NCBI GenBank assembly: GCA_965262305.1
Contig: CBDHEY010000002.1
Location: forward strand, 558,001 to 622,000
Origin: CBDHEY01 sp965262305
GTDB lineage: Bacteria; Pseudomonadota; Gammaproteobacteria; Pseudomonadales; Cellvibrionaceae
Length of the DNA stretch: 64,000 nt
Reading direction: 5' to 3'
Notes under the pieces: model-generated
What the model was told of the DNA's origin: nothing
What the model saw: only the letters and a program-made list of their open reading frames with translations
Database searches by the model: none
Made by a program: the position numbers and the translations under genes
Shown here: one piece after another, positions 40,437 through 50,128 of the stretch
Layout of the letters: every line of letters starts with the position of its first letter
How positions within the stretch are numbered: the stretch's first letter is position 1

Positions 40437-42215
40437 ATGGGGCTTAACGAAACAATAGAAAAAACACTTGATTTACGGTCTGTTCTAACGGAATTAGTAA
40501 AAGATGGTCTTATATCAAATGAGTCAAGCAACATCATTCTAGGTAGTCATCGTACGCGTGATCAAACCGCCATGCACCCGATAAGCTACGTCGCTACACA
40601 AAATGTTATTAACTTGCAAACTACGGGTAAAATGCTAGATGAGATGATGTTAACAGATTGGCTCTCGCAGCGTTGTGGTTTCCCGATATATCATATTGAC
40701 CCAATGAAAGTCCCTGTAGCGCAATGCTGCCAGATCATGTCCTACGCGTTTGCTAAACGACATGGTTTGCTTTGTGTTGATGTTACCCCTGAATCCGTTG
40801 TTATCGCAGTTGCTGAACCCTTCAAGCAAGATTGGGAAAACCAAATTTCTCAGACCATTAGGCAGCCAATAAGAAAGGTAGTGGCTTTACCCTCTGAAAT
40901 TGAGCGCTATCGCGTTGAGTTTTATTCTTTGTCGAAATCCGTCTCTGGAGCCCTTGAAAACGGTCGGCGATCCATTGGTGTGGCGAGTTTTGAGCAACTA
41001 CTAGAAATAGGGAGTCTTAAGGATCCAGAAGCGAATGACCAGCATATTGTGAATATTGTTGACTGGTTATTGCAATACGCTTTTCAGCAACGGGCTAGCG
41101 ATATTCATATCGAGCCACGTAGAGAAATTTCTCGTATGCGTTTTCGTATTGATGGTGTGCTACACAATATATATGAATTCCCCTCTGATGTTTCCGCTGC
41201 GATTATTAGCCGATTAAAGATTTTGGGTCGCATGGATTTGGCCGAAAGACGTAAGCCACAGGACGGTCGTGTGAAAACAAAACGCCAGGATGGATCTGAA
41301 GCTGAGTTACGCTTATCGACTATGCCTACCGCATTTGGTGAAAAGCTAGTGATGCGTATTTTTGATCCGGATGTATTGTTGCGTTCCTTTGAAGAATTAG
41401 GACTCTCTGGCGATGACTATGCTCGTTGGGGTACCATGATACATAAGCCCTACGGCATATTGTTGGTAACTGGACCAACGGGCTCAGGTAAGACCACGAC
41501 ACTTTATTCGACGCTAAAAAGCTTAGCTACTGACGAAGTCAATGTTGCAACTGTAGAAGACCCCATCGAAATGGTGGAAGAGGCGTTTAACCAAACTCAA
41601 GTTGAACCGAAAATCGATCTGGACTTTGCCGCTGGTATTCGCACGTTAATGCGTCAGGATCCCGATATCATTATGGTCGGCGAAATTCGCGATCATGAAA
41701 CCGCTAAAATGGCAGTACAAGCCGCTTTGACGGGTCACCTAGTTATATCGACTTTGCATACAAATGACGCTCCGACATCGGTTACTCGTTTATTGGATTT
41801 GGGCATCCCGGGATATTTAATTAAATCGACCGTGATTGGTGTTATGGCTCAGCGCCTTGTGCGAACCCTTTGCCCTCATTGTAAAAAACCGGCAACAGTA
41901 TCAGATAAAGAATGGGATCAATTGGTTAAACCCTGGAAGGTGTCTAAACCCGCAAAAATATACGAGCCGGAGGGGTGTTTGGAGTGTCGTAATACTGGGT
42001 TCTTAGGGCGACAAGGCATTTATGAAATATTGGGTATGACTCCAAATCTCAGTGAAATGGTTATCCAAAATACGGATTTAATTAAATTTAGACAGCAAGC
42101 GATGCGCGATGGCATGCGCACTTTGCGTCTTTCCGGAGCACAAAAAATTGCACTTGGTCAAACCTGTATTTCCGAGGTTATTCGAGTGACTCCAGCGCCG
42201 GAAAGCTATTCATAA
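40437..42215 (+). CDS. GspE/PilB-type secretion or pilus ATPase
   Basis: 592 residues from ATG at 40437 (a TTG 12 nt upstream is in frame). N-terminal MshEN-like domain, then the ATPase core: Walker A GPTGSGKTTT, Asp-box VNVATVEDPIEM, Walker B DPDIIMVGEIRD, His-box TLHTNDAPTSVTRL, and the zinc tetracysteine CPHCKK...CLECRNTG. A stand-alone ATPase of this type lies near argA in Pseudomonas aeruginosa as well. No pilin or secretin genes are nearby, so its assembly partner is encoded elsewhere. Confidence 0.92.
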   Translation: MGLNETIEKTLDLRSVLTELVKDGLISNESSNIILGSHRTRDQTAMHPISYVATQNVINLQTTGKMLDEMMLTDWLSQRCGFPIYHIDPMKVPVAQCCQIMSYAFAKRHGLLCVDVTPESVVIAVAEPFKQDWENQISQTIRQPIRKVVALPSEIERYRVEFYSLSKSVSGALENGRRSIGVASFEQLLEIGSLKDPEANDQHIVNIVDWLLQYAFQQRASDIHIEPRREISRMRFRIDGVLHNIYEFPSDVSAAIISRLKILGRMDLAERRKPQDGRVKTKRQDGSEAELRLSTMPTAFGEKLVMRIFDPDVLLRSFEELGLSGDDYARWGTMIHKPYGILLVTGPTGSGKTTTLYSTLKSLATDEVNVATVEDPIEMVEEAFNQTQVEPKIDLDFAAGIRTLMRQDPDIIMVGEIRDHETAKMAVQAALTGHLVISTLHTNDAPTSVTRLLDLGIPGYLIKSTVIGVMAQRLVRTLCPHCKKPATVSDKEWDQLVKPWKVSKPAKIYEPEGCLECRNTGFLGRQGIYEILGMTPNLSEMVIQNTDLIKFRQQAMRDGMRTLRLSGAQKIALGQTCISEVIRVTPAPESYS

Positions 42216-42258
42216 AAAGCGCAAAATAGTATTGAGTTTTTTCTGTTACTCGCGATTC

Positions 42259-42852
42259 CTAAAAATAAACTGGTTGATTTTCTATTTTTTCAGCCGTCAC
42301 CACATACCTTAATGGGCCACCAGGTACTATCGAGTCAAATGGGTAACATGTTATTAAGTGCAGTTCTGGGGTGTTTTCGTTATACCTCCATTCTCCATTA
42401 CGAATATCCATAACTTGCATATCTGTCACTCGATAGGTTGTCCATTTTCCTGTTTCGTTCTGGAAGTTAATTTGATCACCTATATTCGTTTCTTTTAGCA
42501 AGGAAAAATGGGTGTCTCTATGTCCTGCAATAATTTTAGCTTGTGCTATAGACGAATCACCTTTGATATTTAGTAGGCCTGGTCCAAACGCGAGTGCATT
42601 TCCATTTGCTCCCGCTAATACGTTAAATGCTGCTTTTTGTTTTGAAAATTCAATTTTCCCGACGGGCCATGTGTCAGCCCATTCCCAAGGTTTTTGATAC
42701 TGTTTGTTAGCTAGGGTTTTTTGCCATGCATGCTCAATTAAAAAATTAGCTAAATAGGCCTTTGCATATATGTAAAGGCTGTTAGACCAAAAAAAGAGTG
42801 TGAAAAATAATACAAAACTTAAAAAAAAGGTCCTTATATTAACTTTTATCAC
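42259..42852 (-). CDS. Class GN (marine proteobacterial) sortase
   Basis: 197 residues with an N-terminal membrane anchor (about 8-28). Catalytic residues are visible as His111 (IIAGHRDTHF), Cys169 (LHLITCYPF) and Arg182 (PLRYVV), the transpeptidase triad of sortases. It is adjacent to and downstream of the VIT/VWA target gene with one base between them, the usual dedicated sortase-substrate pair in marine gammaproteobacteria. It should act in the inner membrane/periplasm on the C-terminal PNTATSA signal of that target. Confidence 0.92.
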   Translation of the reverse strand: MIKVNIRTFFLSFVLFFTLFFWSNSLYIYAKAYLANFLIEHAWQKTLANKQYQKPWEWADTWPVGKIEFSKQKAAFNVLAGANGNALAFGPGLLNIKGDSSIAQAKIIAGHRDTHFSLLKETNIGDQINFQNETGKWTTYRVTDMQVMDIRNGEWRYNENTPELHLITCYPFDSIVPGGPLRYVVTAEKIENQPVYF

Positions 42853-42853
42853 T

Positions 42854-45031
42854 TTACTTTTTATCCCTAAAGCACCTAATTGAAAGGATTGAAATTAGAA
42901 ATAAAAAGCTACCGATCCAAAAACTAATCTCTGCCGAGGTTGCTGTATTTGGATAAGCTATTTTACGTGTTCCATCTAAAGCTTTTTGTCCATGAGGTGT
43001 ATTATTTAAAATTGGGGTAGATAGAAGATCTTCGCTTTGATAACGGCTTATGATTTTTTCTACTGCAACAAAACTTGTAAATTTCGTAATTAGTTTGTGT
43101 AAAATTCCTAGTTTTGTGATTTCTTCTTTTAATTTATCTTGGTTGCCGCCCAATGTCATTTCATCAAAGAGCGATTCAATTTTTCTTCTTGCCCAAAGGC
43201 TAGAAACGCCAGAGTTTTGAGGTTTTTCCTGAAGTGTCATATTTGAACTCCAGTTGCCAGAGGCGTTGTAACCAGAGACCTTGACTGTTCCAGAAAGATC
43301 TTTAAGTTTGGCTGCAATGATTAATGGTTCTCCATGATAAAGATCGGGTATTTGTTTTGGATAAAACTCTGAATCATTTGGCCATTCAATTGTAATGTTT
43401 CCAGCGATAGCGCTTTCCAACTTGGTAAATAGTTGTGACATTTTTTCAGCTATTTCACCTACTTGACCAATATAAGTAAACGTTCCTTTTCCAAATTCAG
43501 CTGCTTTACGCATGAAGAAACTATTTGGCGAAGATCCAATTCCAATTGTGAACAAACGCGCATTGTTTAGATTGTCGTGTATTGCGTTGAATAAGGCTTT
43601 TTCGTTACCAATTGCGCCGTCAGTTATAAATACCAGTTGTTGCAATGTTTCATTGTTTCCAAATTGATTCAGTCCTGTTTTCAAAGCAGGCAGCATATTT
43701 GTACCTCCATTGGCAATGAGTTTTTTAATCCAGTTTTGGGCTTGAAGAATATTTCCTTTTGTTGCCTGGGTAAGTGACGCATAGAGTGCCGAGTGGTATG
43801 AATTAAACTCTATAACATTAAATCGGTCGTTGGGTGTTAGTCTTGATAGCGCTAAGCTTAAACTATTTTTTGCTTGTTCAATGGAGGTGCCACCCATGGA
43901 TCCAGATGTATCAATTACGAAAATCATATCTCGTGATAGTTTTTGGTTTTGTGTATGGGATTTTGGAGGAAGCATCATAATCATAGCGAAATCTTCATTG
44001 GCCAGGCGTTCAACAAATAAGGCTGATTGTGGCTTTTCTGATTCTACCGCTTGCCAAGTTAATACAAAATCTCGATCCATAGAAACAACCCCATCCTGTA
44101 ATTGAATATCATGAAATTGGGAGTTCTTTCTTACTAAGATATCGTGATAGGCAGATTGAATGCTTGCTAGTGGAAGCCCTGTATTTAATTTTATATTGAT
44201 CGTAATAGGGTTGTGTATTTCTTTGGTGCGAGAGAAGTACATAAGCGGCGTTATTTCATTTGCGTCACTTACTAGATTAGAATTAAAGCCCCATCCAAAT
44301 GTACTGAGTGACATGTCGAAAAAATTATTTTCTCTTGCTATTTTTCCATTTGAAGTATCATTTTCATGACGATCTATTCTTTCTGGGTATCGATTACCGG
44401 GGATATACCTTGGCGTGATTGTCATGGGAAATCTAATAGAAAAAGTACTCGTCGAATAATCAACGTTTTGAATATATGTGATGGTGACGCTTATTGTAGA
44501 TTTCGGAGCTATATTTGCCACTCTTTGTGTAAACAAATTTGGCCTTTGTTGCTCAGTAAGTGCGGCTTTTTTTCCTTCCTTTTTAGCTTGTTGGTAGATC
44601 TTTCTGGCTTCTTGTCGTTCCTTAATTTCTCCTTTTATGTGGCGATCACCAATGATCATTTCCATTTGGTTAACGGCCGAGTTTTCTGGTAATGGAAATA
44701 CGTATACACCTTCTAACCAGTGATCAGAATCATTTGAAAATGATTGCGTGAGTTTTGTAGTGGCAATCATGCCATTTATTTCTATGTCCACTTTACTGTT
44801 TAAGTGAAGTGACTGATATTTTTCTCCATATTGGTTTATAAAAAAGAGCATCCCTGCATTTGAACTATCCATTTCCGAAGAATTTGCTTGCACCACTTTT
44901 GCTAATAAAAGGCTTAAAAACATTAATAGGAAAGCCGACCATAACCATTTCCAACTATTTTTTTTCTTTCGATATTTGTCGTTTTCTTGGATAAGAAGGT
45001 GCTTTGGTATTCGTCGTTTATCAAAAATCAT
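42854..45031 (-). CDS. Marine proteobacterial sortase target protein (VIT-VWA)
   Basis: About 725 residues from ATG at 45031, with GGAG 6 nt upstream. N-terminal anchor/signal (around 28-48), then VIT domain (about 55-190), and a VWA domain with a complete MIDAS start DTSGSMGG at about 374. The C-terminus reads PNTATSA, then a hydrophobic helix and the RCFRDKK positive tail, a tripartite sorting signal of the type cut by the adjacent sortase. Probably a cell-surface adhesion or proteolysis-related protein; the ligand is unknown. Confidence 0.9.
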   Translation of the reverse strand: MIFDKRRIPKHLLIQENDKYRKKKNSWKWLWSAFLLMFLSLLLAKVVQANSSEMDSSNAGMLFFINQYGEKYQSLHLNSKVDIEINGMIATTKLTQSFSNDSDHWLEGVYVFPLPENSAVNQMEMIIGDRHIKGEIKERQEARKIYQQAKKEGKKAALTEQQRPNLFTQRVANIAPKSTISVTITYIQNVDYSTSTFSIRFPMTITPRYIPGNRYPERIDRHENDTSNGKIARENNFFDMSLSTFGWGFNSNLVSDANEITPLMYFSRTKEIHNPITINIKLNTGLPLASIQSAYHDILVRKNSQFHDIQLQDGVVSMDRDFVLTWQAVESEKPQSALFVERLANEDFAMIMMLPPKSHTQNQKLSRDMIFVIDTSGSMGGTSIEQAKNSLSLALSRLTPNDRFNVIEFNSYHSALYASLTQATKGNILQAQNWIKKLIANGGTNMLPALKTGLNQFGNNETLQQLVFITDGAIGNEKALFNAIHDNLNNARLFTIGIGSSPNSFFMRKAAEFGKGTFTYIGQVGEIAEKMSQLFTKLESAIAGNITIEWPNDSEFYPKQIPDLYHGEPLIIAAKLKDLSGTVKVSGYNASGNWSSNMTLQEKPQNSGVSSLWARRKIESLFDEMTLGGNQDKLKEEITKLGILHKLITKFTSFVAVEKIISRYQSEDLLSTPILNNTPHGQKALDGTRKIAYPNTATSAEISFWIGSFLFLISILSIRCFRDKK

Positions 45032-45188
45032 TTTAAGCTCCAAAAAATTTATAGAGCTATTACAACGAATAAATCAGACCTTATGCAGGCAGCTTTGTGA
45101 TGAATTTAAAGATGAATATGATGAATTGTGGCAAATGAACTCACTTAAAAATTAACAGGAGATTCCTATAATTTTGATAGGTCGGAAG

Positions 45189-45208
45189 AGGCGAGTTCGT
45201 ACTCGCCT
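45189..45208. terminator. Hairpin downstream of tolC
   Basis: A perfect 8-bp stem AGGCGAGT/ACTCGCCT with a TCGT loop, 17 nt after the tolC stop. The minus-strand T run is weak (CTCTTCC), so it may be a processing or bidirectional signal. Confidence 0.5.
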
Positions 45209-45225
45209 TTAATGATAATGTTTGT

Positions 45226-46617
45226 CTAGAAAGAGTATTTTATGGACTTAGCAGAATCAAGCCATTGATTCAATTCTGAAATATGTTTGGACTCCAACGT
45301 TCCCGCCACTTCTTTTTGATTGAGAGTAAACAATATATAGTCATACAAGGCTTCTTGATAGTCGCGCTGTGCAGCAAACAAATTACGTTGCGCATTGAGT
45401 ACATCAACAAGGTCTCTTGTACCTACTTCATAACCTGACTGGGTTGCATCCAATGCGCTTTGATTAGATGTGGTTGCTTGTTTTCGGGCTTTAACCGTTG
45501 CCACACCTGTTACCACATTTAAGTGAACAGACCTTGCGTTTTGTACAGTATCTCTTTGAGTCTGAAGGTAAATTTCTTCTGCTTGAATACTGGCTTGATT
45601 AGCCTGTCGGCGTGATGCCCATCTTGATCCGCCGTTGTATAAAGGCACGGTTACAGTTACTCCAAATGATGTAACCTCAGTATCGTTTTCAAAAGGATCT
45701 CCATTAAAGTCTCCATCATCATTTGAATTTGAATAGCTTAAATTTCCTGTTACTACTGGATAAAGATCTGCTTTTCGTGCTTTGGCTGTGGCTTTGGCAC
45801 TTTTTGCATTTAGTGAAGATATTTTTAAATTTAAATTATTGCTGAGTGAAAATTTCACCCACTCTTTTCTATCTAATGGATCTGGTAATACTACTGGAAA
45901 ATTTTCTTTTAATGGTGAAAGAGATTCTATTTGCTTACCAGTAATAACTTCTAAGTTTTCGAAGGCGATACTATATAGCCCCTCAGCACTTAATCTTCCT
46001 GCCACTGCAGAGTCATAAGCTGCTTGTGATTCATGGACTTCTGTTATAGCGGTTAAGCCGACTTCAAAACGTTTTTGGGATTGTTCTAGCTGTTGTTTAA
46101 AGGCCTTCTCTTCTGCCAGAGCGGTTTGCAATCTGTCGTAAGCTTCTAACACATCAAAATAGGCTGTGGCCGCACGAATTATGAGCGACTGTTCGGCAAT
46201 TGCGAATTCCAATGCCGCGGTTTTTGCCGAAAATGCACCAGCTTTAAAATCATTCCATGCTGAAAAATCAATAATTGGCTGTTCTAAAGTGATTGCATAG
46301 TTTGTTGTTGATGCATCTGTATTATCTGTGTCACCTGAGGACGAAGGTATTACTTGAAATCCGACTTGCTGACCAGATCTTTCAGTCTCAGATTCAGTTA
46401 ATGAAAAACTTCCATTAATACGCGGTAAAAGGCCCGCTCTAGCCAAATTTTTCGCTTCTTTATCAGCGGCAAGTCGTGCCTTCGCTGCTTTGTATGTGTG
46501 ATCGTTTTCGAGTGCTAGCTGATAAATTTCTTCAAGGGTTTCTGCATGGCAATTTAAATAAAAACCACCAAGTGCCGCAATGACTCCGACAACCGAAGTT
46601 TTAATAAACTGTTTCAT
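45226..46617 (-). CDS. tolC: TolC-family outer membrane efflux protein
   Basis: 463 residues from ATG at 46617 (AGGAAAC upstream), giving a clean signal peptide ending at CHAETL. Two OEP repeats are visible, with typical helices ending in NDFKAGAFSAKTAALEFAIAEQSLIIRAATAYFDVLEAYDRL and GYEVGTRDLVDVLNAQRNLFAAQRDYQEALYDYILFTL. TolC forms the outer-membrane channel of tripartite exporters. Next to nudF, as in E. coli and Pseudomonas. Confidence 0.95.
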   Translation of the reverse strand: MKQFIKTSVVGVIAALGGFYLNCHAETLEEIYQLALENDHTYKAAKARLAADKEAKNLARAGLLPRINGSFSLTESETERSGQQVGFQVIPSSSGDTDNTDASTTNYAITLEQPIIDFSAWNDFKAGAFSAKTAALEFAIAEQSLIIRAATAYFDVLEAYDRLQTALAEEKAFKQQLEQSQKRFEVGLTAITEVHESQAAYDSAVAGRLSAEGLYSIAFENLEVITGKQIESLSPLKENFPVVLPDPLDRKEWVKFSLSNNLNLKISSLNAKSAKATAKARKADLYPVVTGNLSYSNSNDDGDFNGDPFENDTEVTSFGVTVTVPLYNGGSRWASRRQANQASIQAEEIYLQTQRDTVQNARSVHLNVVTGVATVKARKQATTSNQSALDATQSGYEVGTRDLVDVLNAQRNLFAAQRDYQEALYDYILFTLNQKEVAGTLESKHISELNQWLDSAKSIKYSF

Positions 46618-46721
46618 ATGTTTCCTAATGGTAGAAGATTTTATTTTTGAATTGGCTGAGCAAAACAATCATACCTAATTTGAACACTTCTGTAGACAAA
46701 AATAAGTAAAAGAGATGCAAC

Positions 46722-47141
46722 CTAGGCAAAGGTATCAATAAACTGAAAGTCGTCGTTATTTTCAGATATTTGTTCGAATATCCGTAATGCAGGGTTAGGT
46801 GGTGTTTCTAAAATACGAGAATCAAAAGTTTGTGTAATCTTTGTAAAACTATTCGCATTTGTGCTTCGCGTTTCACCAAGTTTCGACGCCGATTGGCGCG
46901 ATTCGCTCGTTAAATTATTGCCTTGAGCGTTTGGACTATTAAGGTGGCTATAAGTGTTTCTTAAGTCGGTTTGATTGCTTGGGTCTATCGCGCGAAAACT
47001 AAGGGATACCTGATCCTGAGGGCTAACCAAGCTCGATCTTGTTAATAGATCACGCTGCTGAATTTGATCTTGATTTTTCTCGCGGTTGGGCGAGTCAGTG
47101 CTTCCAATCTGAACTGAAGAATGTAGGTTAATTGTGTCCAT
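46722..47141 (-). CDS. Hypothetical polar protein upstream of tolC
   Basis: 139 residues, rich in Ser, Asn and Gln (RSSLVSPQDQVSLSFRAIDPSNQ) without signal peptide or membrane segment, with an acidic C-terminus. Same strand as tolC, about 105 nt before it. It has no visible family; disordered regions dominate. It may be a real lineage-specific gene, but the weak ribosome site leaves doubt. Confidence 0.5.
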   Translation of the reverse strand: MDTINLHSSVQIGSTDSPNREKNQDQIQQRDLLTRSSLVSPQDQVSLSFRAIDPSNQTDLRNTYSHLNSPNAQGNNLTSESRQSASKLGETRSTNANSFTKITQTFDSRILETPPNPALRIFEQISENNDDFQFIDTFA

Positions 47142-47332
47142 TACATTTAAAAACCTTACGGGATAATTTCGAGTATAGCGTTAAATATGGAATGTGTAGG
47201 TCGAATTTTATACAAATCCGTTCTTTAAGCTTGGGCTTCAAGCTTATTAATACATATATGGTTTACAGTTCTATTATCGTCGTTCATTATAGTTAAAACG
47301 GTTTAATCAGTAATCAATTTTATTTTTAGACG

Positions 47333-47980
47333 ATGAGTAAAGAGACGAGTTCAAGCGCTTTAGATAAATCTAATCCGATTGACGAGAATGTTTTTGGTGA
47401 GACGGACTATGACGTAGTAGAGGAAGAAACCGTATTTCAAGGTTTTTTTCGGATGGTTAAGGTGAAGGTGCGTCATAAGCTCTTTTCAGGTGGTTGGACT
47501 AATGAAATTTCTCGGGAAATATTTTGTCGTGGAGACGCTGCTGCTGCCATTCTTTACGACCCTAAGCTCGATAAAATAGGGCTCATTGAACAGTTTCGAA
47601 TTGGCGCACTCGATTCGAAACTGGGTCCTTGGTGTCTGGAAGTGGTCGCAGGCATGATTGAAGAGGGGGAAACGCCTGAGGCATTAATTCGCCGAGAAAT
47701 AAAGGAGGAAGCTGGAATCGATGACGCAGAATTGATTTTTATCACTAGTTATTATTCCACTCCCGGTGGTTGCAACGAAAAAATTGATTTGTTTTGTGCG
47801 TTATGTGATCTTTCAGCTGCAGAAGGCGTTTTTGGACTGGAAGAAGAAAATGAAGATATTCGACTTCATGTCATAAATGCGGATGATGTATTTGCTTCGA
47901 TGCTGTCTAACAGAACAAATAATGCCGCTACACTTATTGGTCTGCAGTGGCTTCAGTTCAATCGAGCTAGGTATCAATAA
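47333..47980 (+). CDS. nudF: ADP-ribose pyrophosphatase NudF
   Basis: 215 residues. The Nudix box is GMIEEGETPEALIRREIKEEAGI in the middle, preceded by IEQFRIGALDSK and followed by YYSTPGGCNEKIDLF, as in ADPRase (NudF/YqiE). It hydrolyses ADP-ribose to AMP and ribose-5-phosphate. First gene of the conserved nudF-DUF1249-cpdA-yqiA-parE block. Confidence 0.95.
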   Translation: MSKETSSSALDKSNPIDENVFGETDYDVVEEETVFQGFFRMVKVKVRHKLFSGGWTNEISREIFCRGDAAAAILYDPKLDKIGLIEQFRIGALDSKLGPWCLEVVAGMIEEGETPEALIRREIKEEAGIDDAELIFITSYYSTPGGCNEKIDLFCALCDLSAAEGVFGLEEENEDIRLHVINADDVFASMLSNRTNNAATLIGLQWLQFNRARYQ

Positions 47981-47993
47981 CGAGATTTTATAC

Positions 47994-48452
47994 GTGATTA
48001 AATGTAAGCGCATTCAAAGGCACCATAGTGTCGACATAGTGGGACATCATGCCCAGTGTGAGCTGAACTTTCATCAGCTGACTGCGCTTTTGCCGGGTTT
48101 GCGTGACGGCACGGATAATTGGTCTTTTTACGCCGGTATCGAACCAAATAAAATTAAAGTTTCAGTATCCATTGTGGAAAAAGCCCCTTATACGACCACA
48201 GTATCTGTTGAGCAAGAAAATACGATGGTTACAACACCTCGGATAGTGATTCGTCTATACCACGACGTGGGAATGGCAGAAATTATTTCGTGGGATCATC
48301 ATCGCCATTGGAAACCCTATTACCCTTATCCTAACGCGCAAATGTACCACCCTGATGAAAAACTCGCTCTCAACCAGTTTCTTGGAGACTGGCTAAACTT
48401 TTGTTTAAAACTCGGACTCAAGCCCATTGAAAATGTGATAAAGTTCACATAA
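47994..48452 (+). CDS. DUF1249 family protein (YqiB-like)
   Basis: About 152 residues from the GTG at 47994; upstream in-frame ATGs would run inside nudF. The sequence around VDIVGHHAQCELNFHQLTALLPGL resembles the family's ...CEANYARLLRLLP start, and the C-terminal YPNAQMYHPDEKLALNQFLGDWLNFCL is characteristic of DUF1249/YqiB. Function unknown; the gene always lies between nudF and cpdA. Confidence 0.8.
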   Translation: MIKCKRIQRHHSVDIVGHHAQCELNFHQLTALLPGLRDGTDNWSFYAGIEPNKIKVSVSIVEKAPYTTTVSVEQENTMVTTPRIVIRLYHDVGMAEIISWDHHRHWKPYYPYPNAQMYHPDEKLALNQFLGDWLNFCLKLGLKPIENVIKFT

Positions 48453-48543
48453 ATACCTGTTGGCCCCCTTCCTTTTTACCGAATTGAAGCCAAACTATAT
48501 GGAAGGGCAACTTATATTTTTGCAAAGGAACAGTGGGTTTGCG

Positions 48544-49329
48544 ATGCGTCCGTTTAACTTGATACAAATCACAGATTGTCACTTGGGGTCGACCCCAGGT
48601 GAACAGTTGCTTGGTTTAGATACGGATCAAAGTTTATGTGATGTTCTCGATACTGTGCAGGCCATAGAAACGCCAGATATGATTCTTGCCACTGGGGATA
48701 TATCAAATGATGCCGGAGTTGCTTCTTACGAACGATTTGTAAAAATAGTAAAGGGTTTCTTCCCTGGGATTCCGGTGGCTTGGCTACCTGGAAATCATGA
48801 TGACCCAACCAACATGGACATGGTTAAAGATCTGCCTATAGAAGCACACACCATTGCAAATGGGTGGAATTTAGTTTTCTTGGATTCTCGTATTCCCATG
48901 GAGGAAGGGGGAAATCTTGAACAGCCTGAATTAGATCTCCTTGAGCATCAACTTAACGAACACCCCGATGCACCGACTATAGTGTTTTTACATCACCAGC
49001 CTGTGCCTGTTGGAAGTGAATGGGTTGATCAGTACGTGGTTAAAAATGCGGATGCCTTTTTTGACATCATTGATCGTCATGAAAATGTGCGAGCGATCTC
49101 ATGGGGGCATGTGCACCAAGAATTTAATTCTTTTCGAAAAGGCGTTGCTCTTATGGCGACCCCCTCTACTTGTGTGCAATTTACACCCAAAAGTAAAAAT
49201 TTTAAAGTTGATTCAATTATGCCTGGATATCGCAGTTACCAACTTTATGAAAATGGTTGCTACAATACCTATGTTAGTCGGGTTGAAGAGAAATCATACG
49301 CGATTAATTATGCTTCCACCGGTTATTAA
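48544..49329 (+). CDS. cpdA: 3',5'-cyclic-AMP phosphodiesterase CpdA
   Basis: About 261 residues. Calcineurin-like metal motifs: ITDCHLG (D-x-H), ATGDISNDAG (GD), WLPGNHDD (GNHD), and VFLHHQPVP plus SWGHVHQEF (GHxH). CpdA hydrolyses cAMP and so tunes CRP control. I favour the ATG at 48544 directly before the metallophosphoesterase fold; in-frame ATGs at 48460 and 48499 are alternatives. Confidence 0.92.
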   Translation: MRPFNLIQITDCHLGSTPGEQLLGLDTDQSLCDVLDTVQAIETPDMILATGDISNDAGVASYERFVKIVKGFFPGIPVAWLPGNHDDPTNMDMVKDLPIEAHTIANGWNLVFLDSRIPMEEGGNLEQPELDLLEHQLNEHPDAPTIVFLHHQPVPVGSEWVDQYVVKNADAFFDIIDRHENVRAISWGHVHQEFNSFRKGVALMATPSTCVQFTPKSKNFKVDSIMPGYRSYQLYENGCYNTYVSRVEEKSYAINYASTGY

Positions 49330-49349
49330 TTTAAGTCATTCATAAGATC

Positions 49350-49508
49350 TTAATAAGAAGCACCTTGTAGATTTTTGAAACGCTGATTAATTCGAACTCG
49401 TCTTTTTGTTTTTGAAGAACTCACATACTGCTTTTCTCTGATTGCTTTCTGCGTGGAAAACAAATCTTTATCAGCGCGTCGTTTTTTATATAATTCTTTA
49501 TCACTCAT
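49350..49508 (-). CDS. Possible 52-aa basic protein
   Basis: MSDKELYKKRRADKDLFSTQ... ending NLQGASY, about a third Lys/Arg/His. It fills the gap between cpdA and yqiA on the opposite strand. The ribosome site is poor. It could be a real small gene or chance. Confidence 0.35.
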   Translation of the reverse strand: MSDKELYKKRRADKDLFSTQKAIREKQYVSSSKTKRRVRINQRFKNLQGASY

Positions 49509-49525
49509 AGATTTCACATTCGGTT

Positions 49526-50107
49526 ATGCCTGTTTTACTTTATATCCACGGTTTTTTGAGTTCGCCTGAATCAAAAAAGGCGAAAATAACAGAACAATGG
49601 CTGACTGAAAACCATCCTGATATCGCTTTTGTATGCCCTCACTTATCTTCATATCCCGAACAGGCCAAAGAATGCCTTCTTGCTATTGTTGAAAAATATG
49701 AGTCCGCGGATATCGGTGTTATTGGAAGTTCTTTAGGTGGGTTTTGGGCAACTTTTCTACAGGAAAGTAAGTATGTCAATAAGTCAGTTCTTATCAATCC
49801 CGCTGTGTCACCTCAGTCTCGATTTTCCGAGTTTGTCGGTAAACCGCTTTCGAGCTACTACTCAGATGAAGTTTACACCTTGGGACAAGAGGATCTACGA
49901 ATGCTCATAGAATGCGATAAATCAGCATTGTCTTGTGTTAATGATCTATGGTTAATGGTGCAAACGGGCGATGAAGTATTGGACTATAAACTTGCACTAG
50001 AAAAATACAAAAATTGTAAACAAACTATAGAAGAGGGTGGAGATCATAGTTTTAAAGGTTATGATCGATGGTTGCCAAATATTGTAGCGTATTTATTTGA
50101 TCGTTAA
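49526..50107 (+). CDS. yqiA: YqiA-like alpha/beta esterase
   Basis: 193 residues. The nucleophile elbow is GSSLGGFWA (Ser in SxxGG), the start YIHGFLSSPES carries the oxyanion loop, and the catalytic His lies in EEGGDHSFKGY. The UPF0227/YqiA-YcfP group are small esterases. It precedes parE in E. coli order, but here an ABC exporter and a peptidase-like gene intervene. Confidence 0.9.
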   Translation: MPVLLYIHGFLSSPESKKAKITEQWLTENHPDIAFVCPHLSSYPEQAKECLLAIVEKYESADIGVIGSSLGGFWATFLQESKYVNKSVLINPAVSPQSRFSEFVGKPLSSYYSDEVYTLGQEDLRMLIECDKSALSCVNDLWLMVQTGDEVLDYKLALEKYKNCKQTIEEGGDHSFKGYDRWLPNIVAYLFDR

Positions 50108-50128
50108 AGCGCTCTGAATGATCAATCG

